Assembly (NCBI RefSeq): GCF_030247195.1
Contig: NC_080672.1
Location: 189,158,344 to 189,222,343 of the forward strand
Direction of reading: 5' to 3'
DNA from: Topomyia yanbarensis
Lineage: Eukaryota > Arthropoda > Insecta > Diptera > Culicidae
DNA length: 64,000 nt
Positions 23,657-34,911 of the stretch are shown piece after piece (position 1 is the stretch's first letter; every line of letters starts with the position of its first letter). A model generated the notes under the pieces. That model was given only the letters and a program-made list of their open reading frames with translations. It did not search any database and was not told the origin of the DNA. The position numbers and the translations under genes were made by a program.

Positions 23657-25261
23657 TAGGGTTGTGGTACCGGTAATACCGGTACCGAAAATCCCGGGAA
23701 TACCGACCCATTTTTGGTACCGTAATACCGGTACTGAACAAAAGCCAGTACCGGTATTTTCTGTACTATACAATTTTTTATGACAAATATGTTAACTCTG
23801 CAGGGTGATCTGTTTCAAAATATCGGTCTGTAAGATAACGTTTAATTATATTAATTTGCCTTCTAGATAAATCGCTGAGATAACACCTTTGTGTGGGAAT
23901 GAGGTGGGGCCATCATCATAATAATTCTAGAAGTTAAGGTTTTATTAGCGACATTCTGATTGGTTTCCATTATTCACTGGGTGGCGCGTAATAAGACTAT
24001 GGTCTAAGTCATGTCTGTATTTGGTTTGCTCTTAAACCTTTATCTATAATAGAACGAACAGCGATTTAGTAGCTATCAGTTTTAGACTTGGTGAACTGCT
24101 TCAAATGGGGTGATTTGTAATTATTGGTGATCGGAAAATTCAGCAAAACTCCATAGTTTACAGGAAAGCAAAGAGCCTGGATATGCGTTAGACATGCGTT
24201 AGACAAATAGTAGGCAAACGACATAAAGTTCGAAACCAATTTTCAGAAAAGCAAGAGAGGAAATGCGATTAACCTGCTCGGATTTACTGCCATTCTCGCT
24301 TTGATTTACTGTTGTTAATAGGGTTTCATACATTTACCATCTGTTCAAGACGACGAAAGTCGCACCACTTAGCAGTTATTGATTTCAAAGTGGCCTAAAT
24401 TTCGAAATAAAAGAAGGTGCCCCATACGAAAAATATCTTCTGTGAAATGAGTCTTGCCATTCCGAAGCAATTAAAAACAATAAACATGTTTTTGATCAGC
24501 AAAAATCAATCATATGAGAATAAGATCATCAGTTTGAGCATGCAATTTCAGTTTGAAGCTTTTTTCGAATTTTTGCCTTTCTCATATAGAAAGGTTATGC
24601 AATCACTCTGAAAAACGTCAACCCAATCCCGGCCAAAAAATTTTTTCGACTCTCATAAGGTTTCTGGATTTTAACAGGGGCGTAGTTGATTGTTTACGGA
24701 GAGGGGTTACACCCCCCCTCTACTGTTCACTTCCCTCCTTTAAAAATCTCCTTAAATCACCCCTCAGACCACCACCCCATCCAGCCCTCATACCCCTCCC
24801 TTTCAACCCCATCATCTTTAAACCACCACTATATCACAAAGCATACCAATTTAAGTTCGGGAGTCGTTCGTTCATGGGACTTTCGCCCTCCTCACATACC
24901 CACCCCCGCATGACAAAATGAGTTAGCAAGCAGATAACATTGATCTAATGCTGATTAGGCTAATGGAGTATTATATTTTTTTATTTCAAGTGTTTCACCG
25001 TCAACTCAAGTTCGTGGCTGGCATGCCATTGTGTATAAGTGCAAAGTGTACTAAGAATGTAATGGACATTTCCACGATTATGTTGAACATAAAAAGCCTC
25101 CGCGCCATAGTTTAGAGAAATGAGAAAGGCACAATTGAACCGCTAGGTGGATTAAAACAGGTTTTTAAAAAAATATTCGAGTACCGGTACTTTACCGGTA
25201 CTGATGACTTCAGTACCGTAGTACCGGTTCTCGCCGAAAAGGGTCGGTACTGCGAACCCTA
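23657..25261 (+). mobile_element. TAGGGTT hAT-like element, copy 1, with nested satellite insertion
   Basis: It begins TAGGGTTGTGGTACCGGTAA and ends ...GTACTGCGAACCCTA, and is nearly identical over its body to the inverted copy at 26202-27214. Both ends are dense in GGTACCGGTA words. A 587-bp satellite-type element (24575-25161) is nested near its right end. The flanking octamers GCTGCTAT and CAGGTATA do not match, so one flank has been rearranged since insertion. Confidence 0.75.
24575..25161 (+). mobile_element. Satellite-type element inserted in a T-run (both ends defined)
   Basis: The uninterrupted counterpart at 26301-26320 gives the empty site. Comparison sets the ends at GCCTTTCTCATATAGAAAGG and ...GCTAGGTGGATTAAAACAGG, with TTTTT on both sides (24570-24574 and 25162-25166). 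This fixes the true termini of the microsatellite-bearing repeat family. This member lacks the (CA)n tract and most of the monomer body; its interior (24640-25120) is C-rich unrelated sequence. Confidence 0.75.
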
Positions 25262-25298
25262 CAGGTATAGTACAGGTATAGTACAGGTATAGTACACC
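25262..25298. repeat. 11-bp minisatellite (CAGGTATAGTA)n
   Basis: About 3.4 copies. An almost identical run lies at 46436-46477, followed there too by CACC. The two loci therefore share a junction from one parent element. Confidence 0.9.
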
Positions 25299-25606
25299 AT
25301 CCTCCTTAAGATCAAGGTATGGCGTAGTGAAATGAAGTCATAGCTTGATGTGGCTGTGTTGGGATTGTTTGTTATTTTGTTGCTAAGGGTGTATATGTTA
25401 TAATAACTTTGGTTCCTTAATGTGTAAATTGTAACAATATGATTTGATTTTATACATCATTACGTTTTAATTAGTCTATTTTTGTGTACTATTATTAGTT
25501 TTTTTGTTTTGGCGTTCATTATTTGGCAATTTGGGTCTAAAATCTGTTTTACAACATAGGGTCCTTCATAGAAAGGGTCTATTTTTTTTCTGTTTTCTAT
25601 TTTTAA

Positions 25607-26193
25607 TTAAACTGTATCGTTAATCTTCAATTCTATGGGGTTTGTATCATTTTTTGCTGTTTCTGTTCTCTTTATCTTTTGTGTGTGCAATCTATTTTGT
25701 GCTATTTCGTTTGATTTTTGTAACTTAAATTTCAATTCGTTATTGTAGTGTTCGAAGTTGTATACCGGTTTGGTTCCTTTCTCGAAGATTTCTTGTGGTA
25801 GTTTAGCTTTGTTTCCGAAAACTAGTTCATGGGGAGTGAATCCATGGTCTGAATGTGGGGTTGTATTATAATTGAAAGTGTAAAATTTTAACCATTCGTC
25901 CCAGTCAGTCTGGTGTTCATTAATAAAAGATCTTAGATACTCGTTTAAACATCTGTGATTTCTTTCTAATGCGCCAATTGTCTGTGGGTGGTAGGCTGTA
26001 CTGAATCTTTGTTTAATTTGTAATGTTTTGCATATTTGCTCAAATATCTCATTATTGTATTCGGTACCTTGGTCTGAACGTAACACTGAAAATGTACCAT
26101 ATTGTAAAATAAAATCGTTTACTAGTGCCTTGGCTACTACGTTTGCTTCTTTTGTTGCGACTGGTATAAATACAACATATTTTGTTAAATCGC
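25607..26193 (-). pseudogene. pol: Gypsy integrase, C-terminal part of core and tail
   Basis: Minus strand: VFIPVATKEANVVAKALV, then RSDQGTEYNNEIFEQ (second catalytic Asp) and YHPQTIGALERNHRCLNEYL (catalytic Glu), then DWDEWLKFYTFNYNTTPH and the GNKAKLP tail to the stop at 25607. The first part of the core is on the other side of a hAT-like insertion, and the reading frame is otherwise open. Confidence 0.85.
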
Positions 26194-26201
26194 ATTGTAT
26201 A

Positions 26202-27214
26202 TAGGGTTCGCAGTACCGAGCCTTTTCGGCGAGAACCGGTACTACGGTACTGAAGCCATCAGTACCGGTAGTACCGGTAAAGTACCGGTACTCGAATATT
26301 TTTTTAAAAAATTCGAAAAAAGCTTCAAACTGAAATTGCATGCTCAAACTGATGATCTTATTCTCATATGATTGATTTTTGCTGATCAAAAAACATGTTT
26401 ATTGTTTTTAATTGCTTCGGAATGGCAAGACTCATTTCACAGAAGATATTTTTCGTATGGGGCACCTTCTTTTATTTCGAAATTTAGACCACTTTGAAAT
26501 CAATAACTGCTAAGTGGTGCGACTTTCGTCGTCTTGAGCAGATGGTAAATGTATGAAACCCTATTAACAACAGTAAATCAAAGCGAGAATGGCAGTAAAT
26601 CCGAGCAGGTTAATCGCATTTCCTCTCTTGCTTTTCTGAAAATTGGTTTCGAACTTTATGTCGTTTGCCTACTATTTGTCTAACGCATATCCAGGCTCTT
26701 TGCTTTCCTGTAAACTATGGAGTTTTGCTGAATTTTCCGATCACCAATAATTACAAATCACCCCATTTGAAGCAGTTCACCAAGTCTAAAACTGATAGCT
26801 ACTAAATCGCTGTTCGTTCTATTATAGATAAAGGTTTAAGAGCAAACCAAATACAGACATGACTTAGACCATAGTCTTATTACGCGCCACCCAGTGAATA
26901 ATGGAAACCAATCAGAATGTCGCTAATAAAACCTTAACTTCTAGAATTATTATGATGATGGCCCCACCTCATTCCCACACAAAGGTGTTATCTCAGCGAT
27001 TTATCTAGAAGGCAAATTAATATAATTAAACGTTATCTTGCAGACCGATATTTTGAAACAGATCACCCTGCAGAGTTAACATATTTGTCATAAAAAATTG
27101 TATAGTACAGAAAATACCGGTACTGGCTTTTGTTCAGTACCGGTATTACGGTACCAAAAATGGGTCGGTATTCCCGGGATTTTCGGTACCGGTATTACCG
27201 GTACCACAACCCTA
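26202..27214 (-). mobile_element. TAGGGTT hAT-like element, copy 2, perfect 8-bp TSD
   Basis: TAGGGTTCGCAGTACCG at the left and ...GGTACCACAACCCTA at the right are the two ends. ATTGTATA lies directly outside both (26194-26201 and 27215-27222). At 1,013 bp without a transposase frame it is non-autonomous. It is inverted relative to copy 1 and lacks that copy's nested insertion, so it provides the empty site. It splits the gypsy integrase core. Confidence 0.9.
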
Positions 27215-27222
27215 ATTGTATA

Positions 27223-27911
27223 CTAACTACATATCGGTTATTGTTATTGCTTTTTGGTAATGGGCCTACAGTATCTATTGATATTACTTCAAATGGGTGA
27301 GATGGAGTTGTTGTGATAATTTGTTTTTCTATCGTGTATTTTATTACTTTGTTTCTTTTACATAATTCACAGTTTTGGACAAATTCTGCTATTGTTTGTT
27401 TCATTTTGTCCCATTTATATATTTCTCTTAGTTGTAAATATAGTCTGTATTGACCTATGTGTCCTCCGGTCGGAGTATTATGGTAATCGTGTAGAATTTT
27501 CTTGATTTCTGTATTTTTCGTTATTAGTGTTGGTGGTTTGTATAAGATTATTTCTATCAAATGTACTTGTGCATTTGATATTATTTTAAAGTTTTCAATT
27601 GATATCATTTGGAATAATTTGTCGTTAATAGATAGCGCGATTTTTTGCTGTTTAAGGTTTTTCAATGTTTCTTCTAATTTTTGTAGTGCAAACTCTAACG
27701 TTTGACTTCCGTTTAGTACTTGTTTAATTTGCGCGATGTATTTCTCATTTTTCTTTATAATAAATGTCATTTCTTTCTTATCGATTTTTGTTTCTAGTTC
27801 TAATAATTTGTTAGTTTCTGAAGGGTTGTTGGTCATGTACGTCGAGAGGTGATCAATCTCTTTCGGTACGCCTTCTTGTTGTGCTAGATTATTTAATGGT
27901 TTACGAGTCAT
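27223..27911 (-). pseudogene. pol: Gypsy integrase N-terminal zinc-finger and start of core
   Basis: The zinc-finger reads H-x3-H in HDYHNTPTGGH and C-x2-C in NCELCKRNK (about 27355-27480). It is followed by FEVISIDTVGPLPKS with the first catalytic Asp at about 27270. The frame is open from 27911 to the hAT insertion at 27222. Confidence 0.85.
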
Positions 27912-28242
27912 AGACCTCGTTGTTACTTTTAATGTTTTTTAGTTCATCCGATGTTGTCACTATTCGCGATAAAGCATCGGGTCCTACGTTTCCTTTGCCT
28001 GGGATAAATTCTATTGTAAAGTCATATTCTTCTAAGTCAAGACGCATTCTTGTTAATTTAGAAGTTGGGTTTTTCATTCCGAACAAATAAACTAATGGTC
28101 TGTGGTCTGTCTGTACTTTAAATTTTCTGCCGTATAGATAAGGTTTAAAGTAGTTGATAGCCCAATGAATGAATTTTTTTTCCTGGTTCAAAAGTTTTGC
28201 TGGCATAAGCCACTGGTAAATTTCCATGTTCTGTCTGTTGAG
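27901..28242 (-). pseudogene. pol: Gypsy RNase H domain
   Basis: EKKFIHWAINYFKPYLYGRKFKVQTDHRPLVYLF includes the DH of the RNase H fold. Then SKLTRMRLDLEEYDFTIEFIPGKGNVGPDALSRI follows, with the terminal Asp in DALSR. A frameshift near 28230 breaks it from the RT domain and another near 27905 from the integrase. Confidence 0.85.
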
Positions 28243-28625
28243 CTAAAACTGCTCCACATAAATGATAAATGCTTTTTGGCAATTTTCTGTCCATACAAAT
28301 GTTGAGTTTTTCTTAAGAAGTTGGCTCAAGGGGTATGCTATTATGGAAAAATTTGGTACAAATTTTCTGTAGTAGTTGCAAAAGGCTACGAATCGTCTAA
28401 CTTCATCAGGATTAGTTGGTATTGGGTAATTCAGGATAGTGCTAAATTTTGAGTCGTCGGGTAACATACCTTGGTCTGTTATCTTATGTCCAAAATACAT
28501 CACTTCGGTGTTGAAAAATTTGCATTTTTGAGCGTTGAGTTTTCAATTATTGTATCTCAAGCGTTCAAACAACTACATCCAATAACTACAATATCATCAA
28601 TGTATATGAAAGCTAATTCCGGTGT
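28243..28625 (-). pseudogene. pol: Gypsy RT, palm end (YIDD) and connection
   Basis: The catalytic YIDD lies in FIYIDDIVVIG at about 28587-28605. After a frameshifted stretch comes FGHKITDQGMLPDDSKF, then FVAFCNYYRKFVPNFS and LLKKNSTFVWTENCQKAF, the usual RT connection region. It is bounded on the right by the 829-bp TA element. Confidence 0.8.
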
Positions 28626-28627
28626 TA

Positions 28628-29456
28628 CCCAAGTAACCAATAAGCATTATAACGTAGCCTAATATCTGCTTTAGATCCACATATAAAGCTGTCCTAAAAA
28701 GCCGTGAAGCCCTAAATACTTATTTAATGCCGATATTATGCTAGAAAAGGCGAAATATAGTGCTATTACTGTGCGGAGATTGACAGCTCGTTTCTGCAGT
28801 ACTAATGCTATTATATAGCAAAAGCGTACAAATGTCAACCAAAATGTCAAATGTTAAAACCATTTCTTATGTTTCCTTTCGGTATGATGTGCGAAAAGGA
28901 AAAATTTTAAAATAAAATATTCTGTTTAAAACCGTAATTGACTCTGTTCTAATGGATTGTAATGAATATCCTTAATGGGTTTTCGTTCTCACATGATATG
29001 AATGTTTACGAAAATTACCTTTAGTAAGTCTCGAACTGAGGTACCTTGCCTCGTCCTTCACGGTAAGTGCGCTGCGTTTGCTTCCTGGACTATATTGCAT
29101 ATGTTCGATTAAAATGAAATATGCCGAATATAATCTTGAAGAAGAGTTGCATAACAAATAAACCCACAGCATTAAAATAGCATTATATCAGCTTTTTATA
29201 TGCTCTATAATGGCATTAAATGCACTTGTAAAGCTTACATGCTTTAAAGATCCTTGAAGCATGTACGCGTTATATCAGCTTTATATACGCATATAGAGCA
29301 AGCTATAATGCTATATGTCGGCTGTGCAGTTATGCATTATTGATGCTAATAAAGAGCTTTATTGTGTTGTTAATGCTGTAATGGAGTTTCAATGCAACAT
29401 TAGTGCAAATGTATAGCCAATATAGTGCAATGGCTTAATGCTTATGGTTACTTGGG
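28628..29456. mobile_element. TA-flanked element with CCCAAGTAACC inverted ends, 829 bp
   Basis: The left end is CCCAAGTAACCAATAAGCAT. The right end, reverse-complemented, is CCCAAGTAACCATAAGCATT. TA flanks both (28626-28627, 29457-29458). The interior is rich in 'taatgcta/tagcatta' words and has no transposase. It splits gypsy RT just before the YIDD block. A tRNA-like B-box word (GTTCGAGACT, minus strand, about 29027-29036) lies inside but without a convincing cloverleaf. Confidence 0.8.
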
Positions 29457-29458
29457 TA

Positions 29459-29745
29459 AGCCTGCCATGGCAATTGTCATCATACGTTGAAAGCTGTTTG
29501 GGCTTATATTCAGTCCAAATGGCAATCTAGTGAACTGATAATGTCCACTTCTTGTTGAAAATGCTGTGAATTTTCTGGATTCTTCGTCGAGCGGTATTTG
29601 GTGAAATCCTGACATAAGATCTAGAGTTGTAAAATATTTAGCTCTACCGAGTTGGTCTAGAATATCGTCAATTCTTGGTAATGGAAATTTGTCTGCTAAA
29701 ATTTTCTTGTTCAGTTGTCTAAAATCGACAACTAGACGCCATTTT
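29459..29745 (-). pseudogene. pol: Gypsy RT, fingers and palm
   Basis: KKWRLVVDFRQLNKKILADK leads into PLPRIDDILDQLGRAKYFTTLDLMSGFHQIPLDEESR (motif A Asp in TLDLMSG), then FTAFSTRSGHYQFTRLPFGL and SFQRMM. It is intact over this stretch and interrupted on both sides by insertions. Confidence 0.9.
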
Positions 29746-29746
29746 T

Positions 29747-32590
29747 TGCCTTTCTCAATAGAAAGGTATTGCAATTGCTCTGAAAACCGACTTTTTAACG
29801 GAGGCCCGGAGGGCCGAGTGACATATACCATTCGATTCAGTTCGTCGAGTTCGGCAAATGTCTGTGTGTGTGTATGTATGTGTGTATGTATGTATGTGCG
29901 TGTGTGTGTGTGTGTATGTGTGTGTGTATGTGACCAAAAATGTCACTCATTTTTCTCAGAGATAGCTGAACCGATTTTGACAAACTTAGTCTCGAATGAA
30001 AGGTACAACGTTCCCATAGGCTGCTATTGAGTTTCTAATGGATCCGACTTCCGGTTCCGGAATTACAGGGTGATAAGTACGAACACGCAGAAAATGTCGA
30101 TTTTAATAAATTCTGCAATGAATGTATAAAGGTGAAAAAATTTCCAAAATATGACCACAACTGCTTCGATTTGTAGTATTAGGTCACTAACATCCATTCA
30201 AAGTCTATTTGGCCACATTGGCCACCATCCTCGGTTCCGGAAGCCCCGGCGGAAGTATCTAAATTCAGAATAACAGTCACATCGGTTTCTCGGAGATGGC
30301 TAGACCGATTCGACTAAACTTGGCCTCAAATGAAAGGTATTGCGTCCCCGTAAATGGCTATTTAATTTCATCCCGATCCGACTTCCGGTTCCGGAGTTAC
30401 AGGTTGTGGCGTGCGATCACATAGCAAATTGTGATTCAAACCGATACTCCGATGAAAGCAAAAAAGGTAAAAATTTCGCTAAAATGTCTCTCAAACAACT
30501 TAAATTTGCTGTTCTAGGTCACCGACGGCCAACCAAACTTTCGTTGACTACATTAACCACCATGGACGGTTCCGGAAGTGCCCGGGAAAAGCGGCCATCT
30601 TTCAAAATTTACGAACTCACATCAGTTTCCCGGAAATGGTTGGGCCAATTTTCACAAACTTAGTCCCAAATGATAGCTATAATATCCCCATAGATGTCTA
30701 TAAAATTTCGTACGGATCGCTTATATGGGTCCGGAAATATAGACTAAACCGTCCGGTCACATATGAAATTCCCATATAAGCCGGAACTCAATTTTTTTTT
30801 TTCAAAGGAGGGAACTCATGAAATTTCAGAAATCGAATTCGTATTTTTGATGCCAAACATCTTTAAAATGCATGAAACGTCGAGATTTTATGTTATCTCG
30901 AAAAATTTTTTTTATAAAAATCGACTTTTTGGGACTTTGCCGATTTCGCACCTTTTTGCCTTTCTCAAGAGAAAGGTATTGCAATTGCTCTGAAAACCGA
31001 CTTTTTAACGGAGGCCCGGAGGGCCGAGTGACATATACTATTCGATTCAGTTCGTCGAGTTCGGCAAATGTCTGTGTGTGTATGTATGTGTGTGTGTATG
31101 TATGTGTGTGTATGTGCGTCTGTGTGTGTGTACGCGAACACAATCTCACTCACTTTTCTCAGAGATGGATGAACCGATTTTTACAAACTTAGTCCCAAAT
31201 GAAAGGTGCAACGTTCCCATAGGCTGCTATTGAATTTCTAATGGATTCGACTTCCGGTTCCGGAATTACAGGGTGATGAGTACTATCACGCAGAAAATGT
31301 CGATTTTAAGAAATTCTGCAATGAATGTATAATGGTGAAAATTTTTCCAAAATGTGACCACAACTGCTTCGATTTGTAGTACTAGGTCATTAACAGCCAT
31401 TTAAAGTCTCTTTGGTCACATTGGCCACCATCATCGGTTCCGGAAGGCCCGGCGGAAGTATCCAAATTCAGACTAACAGTCACATCAGTTTCTCGGAGAT
31501 GGCTTGACCGAATCAACCAAACTTAGTCTCAAATGAAAGATGTTGCGTCCTCGTAAATGGCCATTAAATTTTATCCCCAACCGACTTCCGGTTCCGGAGT
31601 TACGGGTTGTGGCGTGCGATCACATAACAAATTGTGATTCAAACCGATACTCCGATGGAAGCAAAAAAGGTAAAAATTTCGCTAAAATGTCTCTCAAATA
31701 ACTTAGCTTTGCAGTTCTAGGTCACCGACGGCCAAACAAACTTTCGTTGACTACATTGACCACCATAGACGGTTCCGGAAGTGCCCGGGAAAAGCGGCCA
31801 TCTTTCATAACTAGCAAACTCATATCAGTTTCTCGGAAATGGTTGGGCCGATTTTCACAAACTTAGTCCCAAATGATAGCTCTATTATCCCCACAGATGT
31901 CTGTAAAATTTCGCACGGATCGCTTGTATGGTTCCGGAAATATAGACTGAACCGTCCGGTCACACATGAAATTCCCATATAAGCCGGAACTCTAATTTTT
32001 TTTCAAAGGGGGGACCCCATGAAATTTCAAAAATCGAATTCGTATTTTTGATGCCAAACATCTTTAAAATGCATGAAACGTCGAGATTTTATGTTATCTC
32101 GAAAATTTTTTTTTATAAAAATCGACTTTTTGGGACTTTGCTGATTTCGCACCTTTTTTCAGTTCAATATTACCATGGCTGTTTTTTCTTTTTCAAAATT
32201 TTAGAGCTCGAATAATAATTTATTTTCCTGTGTATAGTTGTCATGTGATGTATAATAATAAAATGTAATATATGCATTTAAAAGTTTTTAATGAATATAA
32301 ACAACGCACACATTCTCATGATTCATGATTGAGAAAGGCACAATTGCACCGCTAGGTGGATTAAAATAGGTTTTTCAGTTCAATATTACCATGGCTGTTT
32401 TTTCTTTTTCAAAATTTTAGAACTCGAATAATAATTTATTTTCCTGTGTATAGTTGTCATGTGATGTATAATAATAAAATGTAATATATGCATTTAAAAG
32501 TTTTTAATGAATATAAACAACGCACACATTCTCGTGATTCATGATTGAGAAAGGCACAATTGCACCGCTAGGTGGATTAAAATAGGTTTT
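29747..32590 (+). repeat. Type II satellite block inserted in gypsy RT (two 1.2-kb monomers, two 216-bp end units)
   Basis: Monomers begin GCCTTTCTCAATAGAAAGGT at 29747 and GCCTTTCTCAAGAGAAAGGT at 30958 (period ~1.21 kb). Each has a (TG)n tract (29862-29932, 31070-31135) and three ~335-bp subunits. Two 216-bp end units follow (from about 32160 and 32376), each ending GCTAGGTGGATTAAAATAGG. The block interrupts gypsy RT at an A/T-run shared by both flanks. Confidence 0.85.
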
Positions 32591-32594
32591 GTCA

Positions 32595-33368
32595 TTATTG
32601 TTCGATTTTTTGGGTACAAGCAGAATTGGTGAATTATAAGAAGATATCGAGGGCTCTATTATTTTATCTTTAAGCATTTTATTCACTTGCTTATCGATTT
32701 CGTCGTATTGCGAGGTAATTGTTTTATAGTTAGGTATGTAGACAGGAATATTATCGTTAAGTGTGATGTTCTGAGAATAGAAATTATTTTGGGTTACCTC
32801 TTCTTCGGGTAGGCAAAAGATATCTTGATATCTATTAATTAATTCTATAAACTCTTCTCTAGCATATGGCGGAACTTGTTCCAGATTAATGTTCTTGAGA
32901 ATAGAATTGCATCTATTGTAAATTTTATTTTTATTAATATTATTATTATTATTGCTGTTACGTGTACTTAATATAGAATAATCACGTAAAGGTCTTAATG
33001 TAGGATTAAATTGTGTGTAAGGTATATATATTGGATAATTGTTCGTATTTACAAATTTTACAAATGGTTTTGTTGCGGATATTATTGAATTTCCACAGAA
33101 AACACCTTGGCAAATTTCTTTGGAGTGTACTACCATATCCTCAGAAATTCTTAAATGTGGTATTCTTCTAATGACTTCACTACGGCTAGGAAGCATGAAG
33201 CCTTTATTTAAATTATCTTCTATGGGTATTGATATTTGTATATTTTGTATATTGAATATAAGTATCCAACATTCATAATCGATGATACATTTATAATTGG
33301 CTAAAAAGTCACGGCCTAAAATTCCGTCAGCTTGAATCGGCAAATTAGGGTTTACTAGATGAAATAAC
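32595..33368 (-). pseudogene. pol: Gypsy protease C-terminal part, spacer and RT N-terminal part
   Basis: Minus strand: LPIQADGILGRDFLANYKC (end of the aspartic protease fold) leads to an Asn-rich spacer, then EEFIELINRYQDIFCLPEEE, QYDEIDKQVNKMLKDKIIEP and SSYNSPILLVPKKS, the entry of RT. It is open from 33343 to the satellite insertion at 32590. The protease active site itself lies next door in the opposite orientation. Confidence 0.85.
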
Positions 33369-33369
33369 T

Positions 33370-33612
33370 GTTACCGAAAGGCTTACCTATACTGACATTT
33401 AATCTAAACGCATCAAATTTTATTCAAGTTAAAGTGCACATGACTGGAGATAAAATTTGTAGTTTCATCATTGATACAGGTGCAGATATTTCATTGTTCA
33501 AAGCACAAAATATCCACCCAGACCAACATGTAAATACTAGTACTAAAATTAAATTAACCGGAATAACCGAAAATAGCATAGAAACTTTAGGAATAACTAA
33601 TACTAAAAAATG
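33370..33612 (+). pseudogene. pol: Gypsy protease active-site segment, inverted
   Basis: The plus strand reads LPKGLPILTFNLNA then FIIDTGADISLF (the DTGA active site of a retroviral-type aspartic protease) and LTGITENSIETLGI. The flanking gag and protease/RT parts are on the minus strand. So a block of about 245 bp, with edges near 33368 and 33612, has flipped in place. No repeat was noticed at the breakpoints. Confidence 0.8.
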
Positions 33613-33955
33613 GTTAGTATCGGGGCTAGCTGGTAATATTGCTAGTTGTTGGTTGTTAATTGGTGGTCTTTGCGTATCGTTTGCTGTTGTTTGTGAGAGG
33701 TGTGATTCGTTGGTGTAGTACATCTGGGCATTTCTGTTGTACCTGTTTGTGTTAAGGTTAGAGTTTTGATACTGGTTCTGATACTGGATTGTGTATCTGT
33801 GCCTGTTATCAAAGTTTGGTGGGTTATATCTGTTATTTGAAATTTGGTGGAAATTCCTATTATTATTTGGAATTTGGTGGAAATTCCTATTGTTTGTAAA
33901 TGAACCTCTTTGGGCAGGAGTGGGATACCTTGATTGGTATCTTTGACCAAGATTT
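33612..33955 (-). pseudogene. gag: Gypsy gag, Asn-rich C-terminal tail
   Basis: The minus-strand frame gives an Asn/Gln/Arg/Tyr-rich tail with repeated NNRNFHQI phrases (two copies, 33 bp apart) and ends in NNQQLAILPASPDTNHF just before the inverted protease block. Such Asn-rich nucleocapsid tails without zinc knuckles occur in this gypsy group. The rest of gag is missing. Confidence 0.65.
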
Positions 33956-34562
33956 TATGGGGAGACTTGACCAAGTAGCGATCAGCTGAAGAAAGATGCA
34001 AAATTCCTGATATTTATTATGCTTTGGTATCTACTGTTAATGTTAATCACGCCATAAAAAAATCCCACCCCAAACATAAGTCTTTATATTTTAGTATTAG
34101 TAAACAAAGTTAGCAATAGTAGGACTGATTTCGTGACGTGTGAACATGCAATGCAAGCAGTACAGTTAATCCTTGAAAACAAATGCATTAAAAAAAATCA
34201 AAATTTATCAAGTGCAACTCTTTTATATTTTTTACTGCTACCTAAGGATCTCGACAATAGGAAAAAAAATAATTACAGTATGTTTTATGCCATTATTTTT
34301 TGTTATGATTTTTCAAAATTCTCTTGGTCAAGTCTCCCCACGCCTTGGTCAAGTCTCCCCGCAATGGGGAGACTTGACTAGAAAAAACGATTACAGAAAA
34401 ACTTTGGTAACTTTTCAAAAATTAAATTAAAAATTCTGCAAAAAATGATGACGACGCGCAATAGCTTTGCGCATTATATCTGAATGACTTTTGAGGGATT
34501 GAAGGCTTTTTTAGAGATTTATGCAGCTTTAGCTGAAAACCTGGTCAAGTCTCCCCATGTTC
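33956..34562. mobile_element. Element with GGGGAGACTTGACC inverted ends and internal palindrome
   Basis: GGGGAGACTTGACC at 33960-33973 is inverted as GGTCAAGTCTCCCC at 34543-34556. Two direct copies of GGTCAAGTCTCCCC lie inside (about 34325 and 34346). The second pairs with an inverted copy at 34365-34377 to form a perfect 13-bp stem with a 5-base loop. The block replaces most of gag. I could not fix a target duplication. Confidence 0.6.
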
Positions 34563-34900
34563 CCCTACTTTGGTGTTGTTCAGTGTTAGAGGTGTTGGTG
34601 GCGACGATTTCGTCTGCCGAAAACCAACCCATTATCTATACAAATTTTTTTGCACTTTGCACCTTTTTTATTGTCTTGAATGTTCATCACTTGATATTTA
34701 GTTGTTTTCTTTTTTTTGCGAAAAACGACAACGGGGAATAGATGTCCTATTCCTAAACCACTGATATGTGCATTACTAGTCTTCACCTCACTGATTGTCT
34801 GGTGGGTTTTTCATATTGTGCTTTTATTTTATCTTTCACGCGTACTATTTTCACATCACTATTAAACACTTTTATTCTTTGATCACCGGTTTTTTATCTT
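34563..34900 (-). other. Gypsy leader region, no gene supported
   Basis: This lies between the primer binding site and the gag remnant. A 66-codon minus-strand frame has no gag likeness, so it is best read as untranslated leader with a deletion. Confidence 0.4.
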
Positions 34901-34911
34901 CATGGTCGCCA
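34901..34911 (-). other. Gypsy primer binding site (tRNA-Arg type)
   Basis: The minus strand reads TGGCGACCATG immediately after ...TTATAACACA, the expected LTR end. TGGCGACC matches the start of the tRNA-Arg primer site used by 412/mdg1-like elements; the last bases deviate. Confidence 0.6.

Noticed and set aside
28990..29110. A tRNA gene on the minus strand
   Set aside because: A B-box-like word is present, but I could not build an acceptor stem or D-arm; kept only as a weak observation.
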